From Lactobacillus sp. ESL0677 (GTDB lineage Bacteria; Bacillota; Bacilli; Lactobacillales; Lactobacillaceae), in the NCBI RefSeq assembly GCF_029392875.1, contig NZ_CP113946.1, positions 1 through 64,000 of the forward strand: 64,000 nucleotides of DNA. The letters are read 5' to 3'. Made by a program: the position numbers and the translations under genes. Each line of letters begins with the position of its first letter. The stretch's first letter is position 1. Below the pieces are notes generated by a model. It searched no databases. It saw nothing but the letters and a program-made list of their open reading frames with translations, and had not been told where the DNA came from. Positions 10,115 through 18,698 of this stretch are shown here, piece by piece.

Positions 10115-10143
10115 TTTCTTATCAGTTGAATCCAAGGTATAAT
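10115..10143 (+). promoter_or_regulatory. Promoter of gdpP-rplI-dnaB
   Basis: A perfect -10 TATAAT (10138-10143) lies about 40 bases before gdpP. The -35 at 17-base spacing (TTTCTT, 10115-10120) is poor. Confidence 0.5.
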
Positions 10144-10183
10144 AATAGTGATGTATTTTACATTAATTTAGGAAGGATCTCGC

Positions 10184-12202
10184 ATGAAAGATTTTTTTCG
10201 TAATGGATTTCCTGCTTTTATCAAGGATTCACGGTTGACAGCTTCGGTAATTATTATTTTGGCGCTGTCTCTTTTGGGAAGTATTGTTGCCATGATTATG
10301 AATCCGTTGTTTGGGTTGGCAATGGTACTCATTTTTATTCTTACTGTTGCCTTTACGGTCTATGGAGCGTATGTTTTGGCAGGTAATGCCAATAATTTTG
10401 CGGTTAGTCTGTCTTATCGCATTAAGCGTAGCGAACAAGAGGCAATGATTAAGATGCCGCTGGGGATTTTGCTCTACGATGAGGACAGACAGATTCAGTG
10501 GGTCAATCCATATTTGCAGCTTTATCTGAAGGACGATGACTTAATCGGGCGAACCATTGAGGCAGTTGATCCAGATTTAAATAAGTTAATTGATGAGTCG
10601 CTGGCGGCAAAGACTGCTGAGAATCAAACGGTAAATTGGGATAATCATCAATTTGAGATGGTTGTTCAAGATAATTTAGGCGTGATTTATTTGCTTGATA
10701 TCACGCGCTATGCCCAGATCGAAGAAAAATACAATGATGAGTTACTGGCGATTGGGCAAATTTTCATTGATAATTATGATGAGCTAAGCGAAGCAATGCA
10801 TGATCAGGAATTGACCAGCATGAGTTCGTATGTGCAAAATACCTTGAGCGACTATGCTAAAAATTTTAATGCTTATCTTAAGCGAATTGATGAGGATCAC
10901 TTTTTATTATTGGTGCATATGCAGGATTTGGCTAAAATGGAAGATGATAAGTTTTCTGTTTTGGATAAAATCCGTCAAGAAACCAGTCGGAATAATACCC
11001 CGTTAACATTATCAATTGGGATTGCCTTTGGCAGCAGTTCAATTACGGAATTAGCTGATCAAGCGCAATCTAATCTTGATTTGGCCTTGGGCCGCGGAGG
11101 CGATCAAGTTGTCTTGTGTCAACCGGGTAAGGATGCCCGCTTTTATGGCGGGAAGTCGAACCCGATGGAGAAGCGGACACGAGTCCGAGCACGGATGGTT
11201 TCACAGGCAATTAGTGAGTTGTTCAAGGAAGCTGACCGCGTATTTGTTGTTGGTCATGCCAATCCGGATATGGATTCAGTCGGTAGTGGTATCGGTGTTG
11301 CTAAAATTGCTCGGCTGCATGACGTTAAGGCTAATTTTGTTCTGGATGTTAATAAGACCAACTACGATGTTGGCCGATTAATCGTCAAGATGCAGCAGGC
11401 AAAAGAAGATGTGGATCTGTTCATTGCGCCTAAAGACGCTCTGGAAAAGGTAACAGACAAATCAATGCTGGTCATGGTGGATCATTCTAAGTACTCAATT
11501 ACTTATTCTAAGGAATTGTATGATCGGTTGAAGAATCGAATTATCGTAATTGACCACCACCGTCGCGGCGAGGAGTTCCCTGAAAATCCGATGTTAACGT
11601 ATGTTGAGCCGTATGCGTCATCTGCGTGTGAGCTGGTGACAGAAATGATTGAGTACCAGCAGCCAAGTTCTGGCAAGCGTGTTCTAACCGACTTAGAAGC
11701 AACGGCAATGCTTGCCGGAATTACTGTTGACTCCAAAGAATTTTCATTAAGAACAGGAACTAGAACCTTTGATGCGGCGAGTTATTTGCGCTCAATTGGC
11801 GCCAGTTCAACTGGGGTCAGCGAGCTGCTCAAGGAAGATATTGATAGCTTCTTGGAGCGTACAAGTTTAGTTGCCAGCTTAAAGATTATCAACTCTAATA
11901 TGGCTGTCATGTGTGGCCCAGAGAAAAAAATTATTGATCCCATTGTAACGGCACAGGCAGCTGATACAGCACTTGATCTGGAAAACGTTGAAGCTAGTTT
12001 TGCGATTACGCGGCGTGACAAGGATACTGTTGGGATTTCTGCACGCTCGATGGGCAATATTAACGTTCAAGTGATTATGGAAAAGCTTGGCGGCGGTGGT
12101 CATTTGTCCAATGCGGCGACGCAAATTAAGGGGGTAACTGTTGAAGAAGCCCTTGCAAAATTGACGACGGCGGTTGATACTTATGAGAAAGAAAACGAAT
12201 AA
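10184..12202 (+). CDS. gdpP: Cyclic-di-AMP phosphodiesterase GdpP (YybT)
   Basis: GdpP hydrolyses c-di-AMP, controlling turgor, potassium uptake and wall stress resistance. The 672-residue protein has two N-terminal membrane segments (about 20-39 and 42-66) and a PAS-like region (about 85-180). A degenerate GGDEF domain follows (about 185-315, ending GRGGDQVVL). The DHH/DHHA1 phosphodiesterase shows HANPDMDS (358-365), VDHS (432-435), DHH (457-459) and the C-terminal GGGGHLSNAATQ. All metal-binding motifs are present, so it should be active. It is the first gene of gdpP-rplI-dnaB, with a GGAAGGA ribosome binding site and 12 bases between its stop and rplI. Confidence 0.95.
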   Translation: MKDFFRNGFPAFIKDSRLTASVIIILALSLLGSIVAMIMNPLFGLAMVLIFILTVAFTVYGAYVLAGNANNFAVSLSYRIKRSEQEAMIKMPLGILLYDEDRQIQWVNPYLQLYLKDDDLIGRTIEAVDPDLNKLIDESLAAKTAENQTVNWDNHQFEMVVQDNLGVIYLLDITRYAQIEEKYNDELLAIGQIFIDNYDELSEAMHDQELTSMSSYVQNTLSDYAKNFNAYLKRIDEDHFLLLVHMQDLAKMEDDKFSVLDKIRQETSRNNTPLTLSIGIAFGSSSITELADQAQSNLDLALGRGGDQVVLCQPGKDARFYGGKSNPMEKRTRVRARMVSQAISELFKEADRVFVVGHANPDMDSVGSGIGVAKIARLHDVKANFVLDVNKTNYDVGRLIVKMQQAKEDVDLFIAPKDALEKVTDKSMLVMVDHSKYSITYSKELYDRLKNRIIVIDHHRRGEEFPENPMLTYVEPYASSACELVTEMIEYQQPSSGKRVLTDLEATAMLAGITVDSKEFSLRTGTRTFDAASYLRSIGASSTGVSELLKEDIDSFLERTSLVASLKIINSNMAVMCGPEKKIIDPIVTAQAADTALDLENVEASFAITRRDKDTVGISARSMGNINVQVIMEKLGGGGHLSNAATQIKGVTVEEALAKLTTAVDTYEKENE

Positions 12203-12214
12203 AGGAGATTTCAA

Positions 12215-12670
12215 ATGAAGGTTATTTTTACTCAAGACGTAAGAGGCCGTGGTAAACGCGGTGAAGTTAAGAATGTTCCTGACGGCTATGCCCAAAACTT
12301 TTTGATAAAACGCGGCTTAGCTAAGGCTGCCACTAAAGCTAATATGCACACGTTGGAACGAGTTGCTGCTAACGAGCAAGCTGCCTATGAAGCCGATAAA
12401 GCTGAAGCCGAAAAGGTTAAGGCAGAACTTGAAAAAGATGAAACGGTTGTTAACTTTAAGTCAAAGGCTGGAACGGATGCCCGGTTATTTGGTTCCATTT
12501 CAGGTAAAAAAATTGTCGAGGGCTTGGAAAAGCAATTTGGTATTAAAATCGATAAGCGTAAATTAAACCTGCCTGAGCCGATTAAGTCTTTAGGCTACAC
12601 GAATGTACCTGTTAAGTTGTTTAAGGGCGTAGAAGCTAAAATTCGCGTTCATATCACCGAGCAAGATTAG
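12215..12670 (+). CDS. rplI: 50S ribosomal protein L9
   Basis: L9 binds 23S rRNA near the L1 stalk and reaches toward the neighbouring ribosome, helping maintain reading frame. The 151-residue protein begins [36 protein letters not shown], the N-terminal rRNA-binding domain. A long charged connecting helix (about 45-75) and the C-terminal domain ending [16 protein letters not shown] follow. The AAAGGAG ribosome binding site is good. It lies between gdpP and dnaB, the usual Firmicute order. Confidence 0.96.
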   Translation: MKVIFTQDVRGRGKRGEVKNVPDGYAQNFLIKRGLAKAATKANMHTLERVAANEQAAYEADKAEAEKVKAELEKDETVVNFKSKAGTDARLFGSISGKKIVEGLEKQFGIKIDKRKLNLPEPIKSLGYTNVPVKLFKGVEAKIRVHITEQD

Positions 12671-12709
12671 TGCCCGGTCTAGATTTTAATAAAAAAGTGG
12701 TCATAACTA

Positions 12710-14095
12710 ATGGATAATATTGTTTCGCAACAAATACCGCATGATGATGAGGCGGAACAAGCAGTTTTAGGGGCAATTTTTATTGATCCAGAGGCAATTG
12801 CGGATGCAAGTGCCATATTGCAGCCTGCTGACTTTTATAAGCGGGCAAACCAGCTGGTTTTCCAGGCGATGTTAGACTTGTCGGATCGTGAGGATGCAAT
12901 TGACCCATTAACGCTGCAGGATGAATTAACTAAAAAGAAGCAGCTGGAAGATATTGGCGGGATTGCATATGTTTCGGAATTGGCGTTAGCAACGCCGACC
13001 GCAGCTCATGTTACTTATTATGCCAAGATTGTTCACCGCAAAGCGCTGCTTCGGCGGTTAATTTCTGCTAGTCAAAAGATTATTACAACCGCTATCCAAG
13101 ATTCTGATGATGTGACCGACATTTTGGATAATGCCGAGAGCGAGATTATGAATGTCTCCTCGGAAAACAGTGTGAGTGGCTTTCGCGGAATTAAGGAGAT
13201 TGTTAATTCAACGATTGAAGAGATTAATAATATTCCCGAAGATGGCAACATGGTCACGGGATTGCCGACAGGTTTTGCTGAGCTTGATAAAATGACAACG
13301 GGATTTCACGATGATGAATTGATTATTGTTGCGGCACGTCCCGGTGTCGGGAAAACGTCCTTTGCACTGAATGTTGCCCAGCACGTTGGCTTGCATACTG
13401 ATAAATCTGTCGCCATGTTTTCCCTGGAAATGAGTGGTGAGCAGCTGGTTCAAAGGATGTTAGCATCTGAAGGACTGATTAATTCCCAGCATTTGCGGAC
13501 AGGTCAGCTTGACGAAGAAGAATGGCGTAAGCTGATTGTAGCCTCGGGGTCACTGGCGACGGCTAATGTCTATATTGATGATACGCCGGGAATTAAAATG
13601 AGTGAAATTCGGGCACAAGCGCGGCGTTTAGCTAAGGAAAAGGGCAATCTGGGATTAATTGTGATCGATTATCTGCAGTTAATTGAGGGTCCCCGCAGTG
13701 AATCGCGCCAGCAAGAAGTTTCGGCAATTTCACGGCAGTTAAAGAAGCTAGCTAAGGAATTGCATGTGCCTGTAATTGCCTTGTCGCAGTTGTCACGGTC
13801 AGTTGAACAGCGGCAGGATAAGCGTCCGGTACTGTCAGATATTCGGGAATCTGGGTCAATTGAGCAGGATGCCGATATCGTTTCGTTCTTATATCGGGAT
13901 GATTATTATCGTGATGAACAAGATGACGATGATCATAATCAGGGCGAAGTCGAAGCAGAAGATGATAATGGCGAGGTTGAGGTCATTATTGAAAAGAACC
14001 GGTCAGGTAGCCGGGGAACGATTAAGCTCATGTTTTCTAAGCCGTATAACCGTTTTTCTAATCTCGACTATAGTCACGATCAGCCAAATGAATAA
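12710..14095 (+). CDS. dnaB: Replicative DNA helicase DnaB
   Basis: DnaB (called DnaC in Bacillus) is the hexameric 5'-3' helicase at the replication fork. The 461-residue protein has an N-terminal primase-interacting domain (about 8-110, PHDDEAEQAVLGAIFIDPEAI) and a RecA-like motor with Walker A ARPGVGKTSF (about 209-218), Walker B LIVIDYLQLI and the sensor segment LSQLSRSVEQRQDKRP...RESGSIEQDAD. The region after DDYYRDEQ is very acidic. The ribosome binding site is weak and the gene begins 39 bases after rplI, so it is probably co-transcribed. Confidence 0.96.
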   Translation: MDNIVSQQIPHDDEAEQAVLGAIFIDPEAIADASAILQPADFYKRANQLVFQAMLDLSDREDAIDPLTLQDELTKKKQLEDIGGIAYVSELALATPTAAHVTYYAKIVHRKALLRRLISASQKIITTAIQDSDDVTDILDNAESEIMNVSSENSVSGFRGIKEIVNSTIEEINNIPEDGNMVTGLPTGFAELDKMTTGFHDDELIIVAARPGVGKTSFALNVAQHVGLHTDKSVAMFSLEMSGEQLVQRMLASEGLINSQHLRTGQLDEEEWRKLIVASGSLATANVYIDDTPGIKMSEIRAQARRLAKEKGNLGLIVIDYLQLIEGPRSESRQQEVSAISRQLKKLAKELHVPVIALSQLSRSVEQRQDKRPVLSDIRESGSIEQDADIVSFLYRDDYYRDEQDDDDHNQGEVEAEDDNGEVEVIIEKNRSGSRGTIKLMFSKPYNRFSNLDYSHDQPNE

Positions 14096-14104
14096 AAATA
14101 ATTT

Positions 14105-14144
14105 AAGTCATGGAATTTAGATAATTAATTTCATGACTTTTATT
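14105..14144 (+). terminator. Terminator of dnaB
   Basis: A stem AAGTCATG (14105-14112) pairs with CATGACTT (14132-14139), lengthened inward by an A/T-rich helix and followed by a short T-rich tail. Confidence 0.7.
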
Positions 14145-14252
14145 GATTGATCAACTTTTGCTAAAAATCAAGGCCTTTTAAATGACATTATTTGGCTATC
14201 ATTGTACTATGAAAGTATGGTTGTAAGATAAACTTAGAAAGGACTTGAAATT

Positions 14253-14414
14253 ATGGCTAAAAAAGATTTTAAAGATAAAATTGCTGGTAAAGCAAAAGAG
14301 GTTGAGGGTAAAGCTCAACAAGCCGCTGGTGATGTTAAGAATAAGGCAGCTAAGGCTGCAGATGATGCCAAAGATAAGTTCGATGACGTCAAGAACAAGA
14401 TTAAAAAACAATAA
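14253..14414 (+). CDS. CsbD-like small stress protein
   Basis: This is a 53-residue, highly charged, Lys/Ala/Asp-rich protein that begins MAKKDFKDKIAGKAKEVEGK and repeats GKA.EVEGKAQQAAGDVKNKA. That pattern is typical of CsbD-family general stress proteins, although somewhat short. It should be a soluble, largely helical protein. Function is unknown across the family beyond stress induction. An AGAAAGGAC ribosome binding site sits ten bases upstream. It is a single-gene unit with its own strong terminator. Confidence 0.75.
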   Translation: MAKKDFKDKIAGKAKEVEGKAQQAAGDVKNKAAKAADDAKDKFDDVKNKIKKQ

Positions 14415-14422
14415 TTGCTAAT

Positions 14423-14460
14423 AAAAGAGCTCAGAAAGTTAATTATTTCTGAGCTCTTTT
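14423..14460. terminator. Bidirectional terminator between csbD-like gene and convergent hydrolase
   Basis: A perfect 15-bp stem (14423-14437 with 14446-14460) and an 8-nt loop, with A and T runs on either side, serve both converging genes. Confidence 0.9.
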
Positions 14461-14476
14461 TGTTACACATGAAACA
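14461..14476. promoter_or_regulatory. Near-consensus parS-like site
   Basis: TGTTACACATGAAACA differs from the ParB/Spo0J binding consensus TGTTNCACGTGAAACA at one position (G to A in the centre). It lies in a short gap between convergent genes about 13 kb from the origin, where parS sites are expected. ParB binding is inferred. Confidence 0.5.
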
Positions 14477-14484
14477 GTGCAAAA

Positions 14485-15684
14485 CTAGTGTAATTTTTGT
14501 TCAACATCCGGTGGTAATTTTAAGTCGGGATGTTTAGAATCATAGAATTCGTAAAAGATAGGACCTTTATTTGAATCGTTGCTCTTAGGATAAAGTTCGT
14601 AATTGTTAACCTTCAACGGCAAAGTCATGTTGTTTTTGTAAGAATCCCAAATGTTGCTAAAGATTTGGACAATCAGTTTACGTTCGACGGGCTCAAGTGA
14701 CATTAAAATTCGCCCGAAGCGATAAGTTCCCAGTAGTTTGTTGTGAGTTAATTGGTGCAGCTCATTGATATCGGCATTTTCAAAAGCCTCGAACAATGCA
14801 GAAAACGATTCACCACGGTCAGATTTTGGGATCGAACGGTTAAAGGTAATTAAAGCATGACGAATGACGCGACTGCCAGCTGTTAGACCGTCGGCAAGTG
14901 TGAAACTGTCGCGGCCAACTGACCAGCGCCGTGGGTCATGCTGGTTGCGCATGGCGGCATTGCTCTTAACAACTAATGTATGCTCAGGATGATCCAACAT
15001 GGCGCCAAAAATTGAGGCTTGAGGGATGTAAGTTTTCATCTTGGACATTGTCCGAACAAAGCCGGGACTGGTGTAGACTTTACGGAAGAAGCCGAGACCA
15101 TCAAAGCTCAATGCCTTAATGATTCGGTCTTGAATTTCTGGTTTGACAGCACTTAAGGCATACTGGGCAAAGTTGCCGCCCTTGGAATGCCCGACAAGAT
15201 AGATGCGTTGGTCAGGAAATTTCTGGGCAATATCTTCAAGATATTCAGCTGCCACGTTCTGTCCGTAAATTTCTGGCAGATAATTCATTCGCATATCCTC
15301 GTTCCAGCCAATCATTGAGCCATCGGTGCCGCGATAAGCAATAACTATCATCTGCGGATTGATGGCAAAAGTGGCAGCGGTAAATTGTAACGGATGTGGT
15401 TCTTTTTCTAAACGATCAGTCCAATCGAGGATTTTCATGTTGCCAATGCGTGGACTTTCTGGCAATAATAGCACCTCAGCACCAGTTTCAGAGTGCATTT
15501 GGTGCTGAAAAGATGGTAGTTGTTGCAATTGCTGTGCAACGTCACCCAAGGTGTGCCCCACAGCCGAGATATCAGCGGGGAGGTAAACAATTGATGAAAG
15601 CAGCGCCGCATCAACACTGTTAAAAGGCTTCTCTTTGAATGAAAGATCACCGCGCCAACGTAAGTAATCGAGTGAACCAGCCAT
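14485..15684 (-). CDS. Lipase-like alpha/beta hydrolase (Mbeg1-like, DUF2974)
   Basis: This 399-residue cytoplasmic protein has the DUF2974/Mbeg1-like layout. An N-terminal segment MAGSLDYLRWRGDLSF...FN.VDAALLSSIVYLP leads to the oxyanion-side motif IAYRGTDGSMIGWNEDM (about 115-131) and the nucleophile elbow VGHSKGGN (Ser167). The fold is that of class-3 lipases. The natural substrate is unknown. No signal peptide is visible. It is a single minus-strand gene, transcribed toward the csbD-like gene and sharing its terminator. The start is supported by a GAAAGGAAG stretch upstream. Confidence 0.8.
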   Translation of the reverse strand: MAGSLDYLRWRGDLSFKEKPFNSVDAALLSSIVYLPADISAVGHTLGDVAQQLQQLPSFQHQMHSETGAEVLLLPESPRIGNMKILDWTDRLEKEPHPLQFTAATFAINPQMIVIAYRGTDGSMIGWNEDMRMNYLPEIYGQNVAAEYLEDIAQKFPDQRIYLVGHSKGGNFAQYALSAVKPEIQDRIIKALSFDGLGFFRKVYTSPGFVRTMSKMKTYIPQASIFGAMLDHPEHTLVVKSNAAMRNQHDPRRWSVGRDSFTLADGLTAGSRVIRHALITFNRSIPKSDRGESFSALFEAFENADINELHQLTHNKLLGTYRFGRILMSLEPVERKLIVQIFSNIWDSYKNNMTLPLKVNNYELYPKSNDSNKGPIFYEFYDSKHPDLKLPPDVEQKLH

Positions 15685-15760
15685 AAAATTCTTCCTTTCT
15701 GATTAGGTAATAATTACTATTGTAGTTAATTTGACTTGTAAATACCAACTTAGCAGTATA

Positions 15761-15787
15761 AAAAAAGCAATAGTTAAACTATTGCTT
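15761..15787 (-). terminator. Terminator of the MgtC-like gene (minus strand)
   Basis: A 10-bp perfect stem (15765-15774 with 15778-15787) and a 3-nt loop are followed on the minus strand by a T run. Confidence 0.8.
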
Positions 15788-15793
15788 ACAACT

Positions 15794-16498
15794 TTATTTA
15801 CCCATGCTCGTGTAACTAATCCGCTTGATGTCAGGATACTTACGCAGAGACATGATAATATCATTTTCATCAATGTTATTATTAATAATCCCGTCAACAA
15901 AAAAGATAATTCGTTCATCATTAACGTACAAAATTTTAACAGAAACATTTTGGACATGGCTGGCCTTTAGCTCATCCTCAATTGTCTCCAAAATATGGTG
16001 CTTGTTGACGGCTTCAATCTGAATATTGAAGCGAATGTGCATGATGATTTTATCAATCAAGCTATCATCATGGAATAGCATTTGGATAAGAAAGAGAAAG
16101 GCGGTTAGGGCAATCCCTAAGAAATACAGGCCAGACCCGATTGCCATCCCAATTGCGGCAGTTGCCCAAATTCCGGCAGCGGTTGTCAGACCGGAAACCT
16201 GTTGCTTTTTAATTAAAATCGTCCCGGCACCAATAAAGGAAATCCCAGAAACAATCTGGGCCGCGATTCTTGACGGGTCGACCGCTACGTCGTTAAGTCT
16301 TAATAAATCGTAAAATCCATATTTGGAAATAATCATAAATAATGCTGACGAAAAAGCGACGACAATGTGGGTTCTGACCCCAGCGCTCTTTCGTTGAATT
16401 GCTCGTTCGTAACCGATTAATGCTCCGCAAAACGAGGCCACAATGACCCGCACTAGCCATGGCAGCTGCGAATTAATCGGTGTTAAGTTAGCCATCAT
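15794..16498 (-). CDS. MgtC/SapB family membrane protein
   Basis: This 234-residue protein has four or five hydrophobic segments in its first 140 residues. It carries the family motifs SFCGALIGYERAIQRKSAGVRTH and ISFIGAGTIL followed by GLTTAAGIWATAAIGMAIG. The C-terminal 95 residues form a cytoplasmic ACT-like domain. MgtC-type proteins are linked to growth at low magnesium and to membrane or ATP-synthase regulation; the role in lactobacilli is not established. Two adjacent ATG codons exist; the first has a GGAG four to five bases away. It is a single-gene unit on the minus strand. Confidence 0.85.
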   Translation of the reverse strand: MMANLTPINSQLPWLVRVIVASFCGALIGYERAIQRKSAGVRTHIVVAFSSALFMIISKYGFYDLLRLNDVAVDPSRIAAQIVSGISFIGAGTILIKKQQVSGLTTAAGIWATAAIGMAIGSGLYFLGIALTAFLFLIQMLFHDDSLIDKIIMHIRFNIQIEAVNKHHILETIEDELKASHVQNVSVKILYVNDERIIFFVDGIINNNIDENDIIMSLRKYPDIKRISYTSMGK

Positions 16499-16617
16499 AT
16501 CACTCCGTTCATAAATTATATTTAATAATTATACTCTATCCTTTACGTTGTGAGAATAAAGATCAAAAGATAGTTATAACAAAAATTTAGAAAAAGTCAA
16601 AAAATACTTGCGTAATT

Positions 16618-16646
16618 GTTACGAATATGGTTTAATTAATATCGTT
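16618..16646 (+). promoter_or_regulatory. Promoter of tRNA-Thr
   Basis: TTGCGT (16618-16623) and TTTAAT (16641-16646) are spaced by 17 bases, 15 bases before the tRNA. Confidence 0.45.
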
Positions 16647-16661
16647 GTCAAGTAAGGCAAT

Positions 16662-16734
16662 GCTGACTTAGCTCAGTTGGCAGAGCACGTCATTAGTAAT
16701 GATGAGGTCGGAGGTTCGAATCCTCTAGTCAGCA
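16662..16734 (+). tRNA. tRNA-Thr (AGT)
   Basis: A cloverleaf is visible: acceptor GCTGACT/AGTCAGC, D arm GCTC...GAGC, anticodon arm CGTCA/TGATG with loop TTAGTAA (anticodon AGT), and T arm with TTCGAAT. No CCA is encoded. It marks the left border of the IS-rich accessory region, but no integrase or repeated 3' end was found. Confidence 0.93.
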
Positions 16735-16760
16735 TAGAAGTTAATAGACTTAAGTAAAGA

Positions 16761-16793
16761 TAATCTTAACTAGTTTAGTTAGGGTTATTTTTT
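16761..16793 (+). terminator. Terminator of tRNA-Thr
   Basis: An 11-bp stem with G-T pairs (16761-16771 with 16777-16787) is followed by six T residues. Confidence 0.7.
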
Positions 16794-16919
16794 GTTGATG
16801 AAAACCTATGTGCATGTTTATGAAGATAGAAATATTGAAATTTTCAGTTTTAGTTATAAATGAAAGTTAAAGTAACAAAGTAAAGTTAGCGTAAAGTATT
16901 TGTGGGGAAAATAAAAAAT

Positions 16920-16983
16920 AGAAGAGAACCTTCTGCTAAAATGTAGTTTGAACAAAATTTACATTCAGAAAGGTTTTCTTCTA
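16920..16983 (+). repeat. Inverted repeat enclosing the transposase ribosome binding site
   Basis: An imperfect long stem pairs 16920-16944 with 16960-16983. It includes the AGAAAGG ribosome binding site and ends one base before the transposase ATG. Transcripts entering from outside the element could form this hairpin and hide the site. Confidence 0.6.
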
Positions 16984-16984
16984 T

Positions 16985-18382
16985 ATGACTAGTTTACTAC
17001 AAGATTTACAGCTTTTGTTAGATAATTTAACTACTGATACTAATAAGTTGCTGGACTGTCAGCTTACTTTCGATGATGTCTTAGAAACATTCATGCAGGA
17101 ATTGCGCCATTGGGGTTTAAAGCTAATTGGTTCTTATTTTGAGCAGCTTGATGCTAGTTATAAGCAGTTGCCTAGTCGCAAAAAGCAGTATGAAGTTAAA
17201 GCCATGCGTACATGTATTAAGCAGACTTTGTATGGGCAATTAACTTTTAAGCGTACTTATTACCAAGATAAACAAGACCAACATTATTTCTTTTGGCTTG
17301 ATCAAGCCTTAGCTTTCACCAAGTATAGCCGGATGACCTTAGGCTTTAAGGCGGCTGTTTTAGAAAACGTAGCTAAATATCATTATCAGGAAGCCATTGA
17401 TCTGCTTAAGTACAGTGAAATCCATTCTAAAACAACGGTCATGAATATTGTTCATCGTGAAGGTCAGCTATTGCCTAATCAACCTGATCAGGTGCAAGCA
17501 CGAAATAAGCAAATTGTTTACTTAGAAGCTGATGAAGATCATGTCGCCTTTCAAGACGGCAGTAATCATTTTATGAAGTTGGTGTACTTACACGAAGGTT
17601 ATGATGACAGTCAAAAACGCCATCACTTAATTCAGCCCAAATATTTTACTGGTACTTATGCTGGTATGGCCAATGAACAGCTGTGGGACGAGGTGCTATG
17701 TTATTTAGAAGCCAATTATCCCCAGGCTAAGCAGTTTTATCTTGCTGGTGATGGTGCGCCTTGGATTAAGGCGGGCGCTAAATATCTACCTAACTGTAAG
17801 TTTGTCTTGGATCGCTTTCATTTGTTAAAGTATTGCCGTCAAGCCGCTGTTAATACTAAGGCAGCTGCTGCTTATCGCTTATATCATTGGGCTTTAACCG
17901 GTCAGCGGGACAAAGTAGAATTATACTTTGAAACTCGCTTTAGTGATCCCGACTTAACATCAACGCAAATTGCCGCTCTTAACCAAGCTAAAACTTATCT
18001 ATTAGGTAATTGGCAGGCAATTTTAAATACGCAAGAAGCAGCTTATCAGCGTTGCACCGCTGAAGGCCACATCAGTCATTATTTGTCAGAGCGGCTGAGT
18101 TCAAGACCAATGGGCTGGAGTAAGGTAGGAGCTGAAAGTGTAGCCAGAAGCATTATCTTCCAGTTAAATGGCGGCGATATTAGCCAATATTTGCTTAACG
18201 AGCAACGAAAAGCTGCTAAAGAGCAAAGAATTAGACAAGTAGACCATCGTTTTAAGGCAAAGAACAGACCGTATTATGAGCATTTTCAAGCAGACTTTGG
18301 CGAAACGGCCAAGACACATTATTGGAATCAAGGGATCATTAATGGTGGGCAGATATTTGATTTACCCGAGCAAATAATTTAA
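16985..18382 (+). CDS. ISLre2-family transposase
   Basis: This 465-residue transposase matches the ISLre2 (UPF0236) family in length and in landmark motifs. These include the N-terminal L.RWGL-like region (residues about 38-45, LRHWGLKLIG), YLEADEDHVA (about 180-189), YLAGDGAPWIKAG (about 256-268) and DRFHLLKY (about 281-288). The C-terminal SERLSSRPMGWSKVGAESVARSI holds the probable catalytic glutamate. It catalyses movement of the surrounding element. No stops or frameshifts were seen, so it may be active. The start is supported by AGAAAGG 12 bases upstream. Confidence 0.9.
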   Translation: MTSLLQDLQLLLDNLTTDTNKLLDCQLTFDDVLETFMQELRHWGLKLIGSYFEQLDASYKQLPSRKKQYEVKAMRTCIKQTLYGQLTFKRTYYQDKQDQHYFFWLDQALAFTKYSRMTLGFKAAVLENVAKYHYQEAIDLLKYSEIHSKTTVMNIVHREGQLLPNQPDQVQARNKQIVYLEADEDHVAFQDGSNHFMKLVYLHEGYDDSQKRHHLIQPKYFTGTYAGMANEQLWDEVLCYLEANYPQAKQFYLAGDGAPWIKAGAKYLPNCKFVLDRFHLLKYCRQAAVNTKAAAAYRLYHWALTGQRDKVELYFETRFSDPDLTSTQIAALNQAKTYLLGNWQAILNTQEAAYQRCTAEGHISHYLSERLSSRPMGWSKVGAESVARSIIFQLNGGDISQYLLNEQRKAAKEQRIRQVDHRFKAKNRPYYEHFQADFGETAKTHYWNQGIINGGQIFDLPEQII

Positions 18383-18467
18383 AAGCGAAAACTACAAATA
18401 GCAGCAGGTAAAGGCTTAAAGTTTATTACCCACAAAAAGTTGACACTAACCAAAGTAAATTTAACAA

Positions 18468-18496
18468 TTGATTTTTTAATTGAAATTGTTTATCAT
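18468..18496 (+). promoter_or_regulatory. Promoter upstream of candidate small RNA
   Basis: TTGATT (18468-18473) and TATCAT (18491-18496) are separated by exactly 17 bases. It lies just outside the right end of the ISLre2 element and about 200 bases before the PBECR4 gene. Confidence 0.5.
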
Positions 18497-18502
18497 GATA
18501 TT

Positions 18503-18680
18503 AAGAACAGGTAACTAGAGTATCTGTTAGATGTTGATCTAAGCTAGGTGGGCTAGACTTAATTGCACTTACTTAGGGAATCTTAATAGGGTTGTGTGTG
18601 AACACCTCAAGCTAACAATAAAACACTCTTTATGGAAATATTTTATAAACTCTTAACTCTTTCGGGTTAAGAGTTTTTTT
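18503..18680 (+). ncRNA. Candidate structured small RNA ending in a terminator
   Basis: From the predicted start to the terminator there is no open frame but several local helices: AACAGGTA/TATCTGTT (18506-18513, 18521-18528), AGAT/ATCT just after it, and GTGT/ACAC in the later part. The terminator closes the RNA 18 bases before the PBECR4 start codon. It could be an independent small RNA, an RNA antitoxin for the downstream putative RNase, a transcription attenuator, or a 6S-like RNA. No tandem repeats typical of type III antitoxins were seen. Confidence 0.35.
18648..18680 (+). terminator. Terminator between candidate RNA and PBECR4 gene
   Basis: A stem AACTCTTAAC (18648-18657) pairs with GTTAAGAGTT (18666-18675), followed by T residues. 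It lies inside what would be the leader of the next gene. Confidence 0.85.
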
Positions 18681-18698
18681 CTGAAAGATGAAATAATA

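Larger units (their letters stand above)
16899..18436 (+). mobile_element. ISLre2-family insertion sequence, apparently intact
   Basis: A 1538-bp element contains one full-length transposase. The ends match as inverted repeats: TTTGTGGGG at the left (16899) and, on the opposite strand, TTTGTGGGTAATAAAC at the right (ending 18436). I could not identify a convincing target-site duplication, so the outer boundaries may be off by a few bases. It sits 165 bases past tRNA-Thr. Confidence 0.8.

Noticed and set aside
11879..12295. 138-residue minus-strand frame over gdpP-rplI
   Set aside because: Spans two conserved genes in antisense; no supporting signals.
16662..16734. tRNA-Thr as an integration site for a genomic island
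   Set aside because: No integrase gene and no repeated 3' end of the tRNA were found in the following region; the IS next to it does not need one.
16889..18446. Target-site duplication of the ISLre2 element
   Set aside because: Flanking bases such as AAAGT look similar but are not positioned symmetrically around the ends.
18503..18680. Classic type III antitoxin repeats in the candidate RNA
   Set aside because: No tandem repeat of 20-40 nt could be found; only scattered short helices. The RNA is kept as a candidate without that label.
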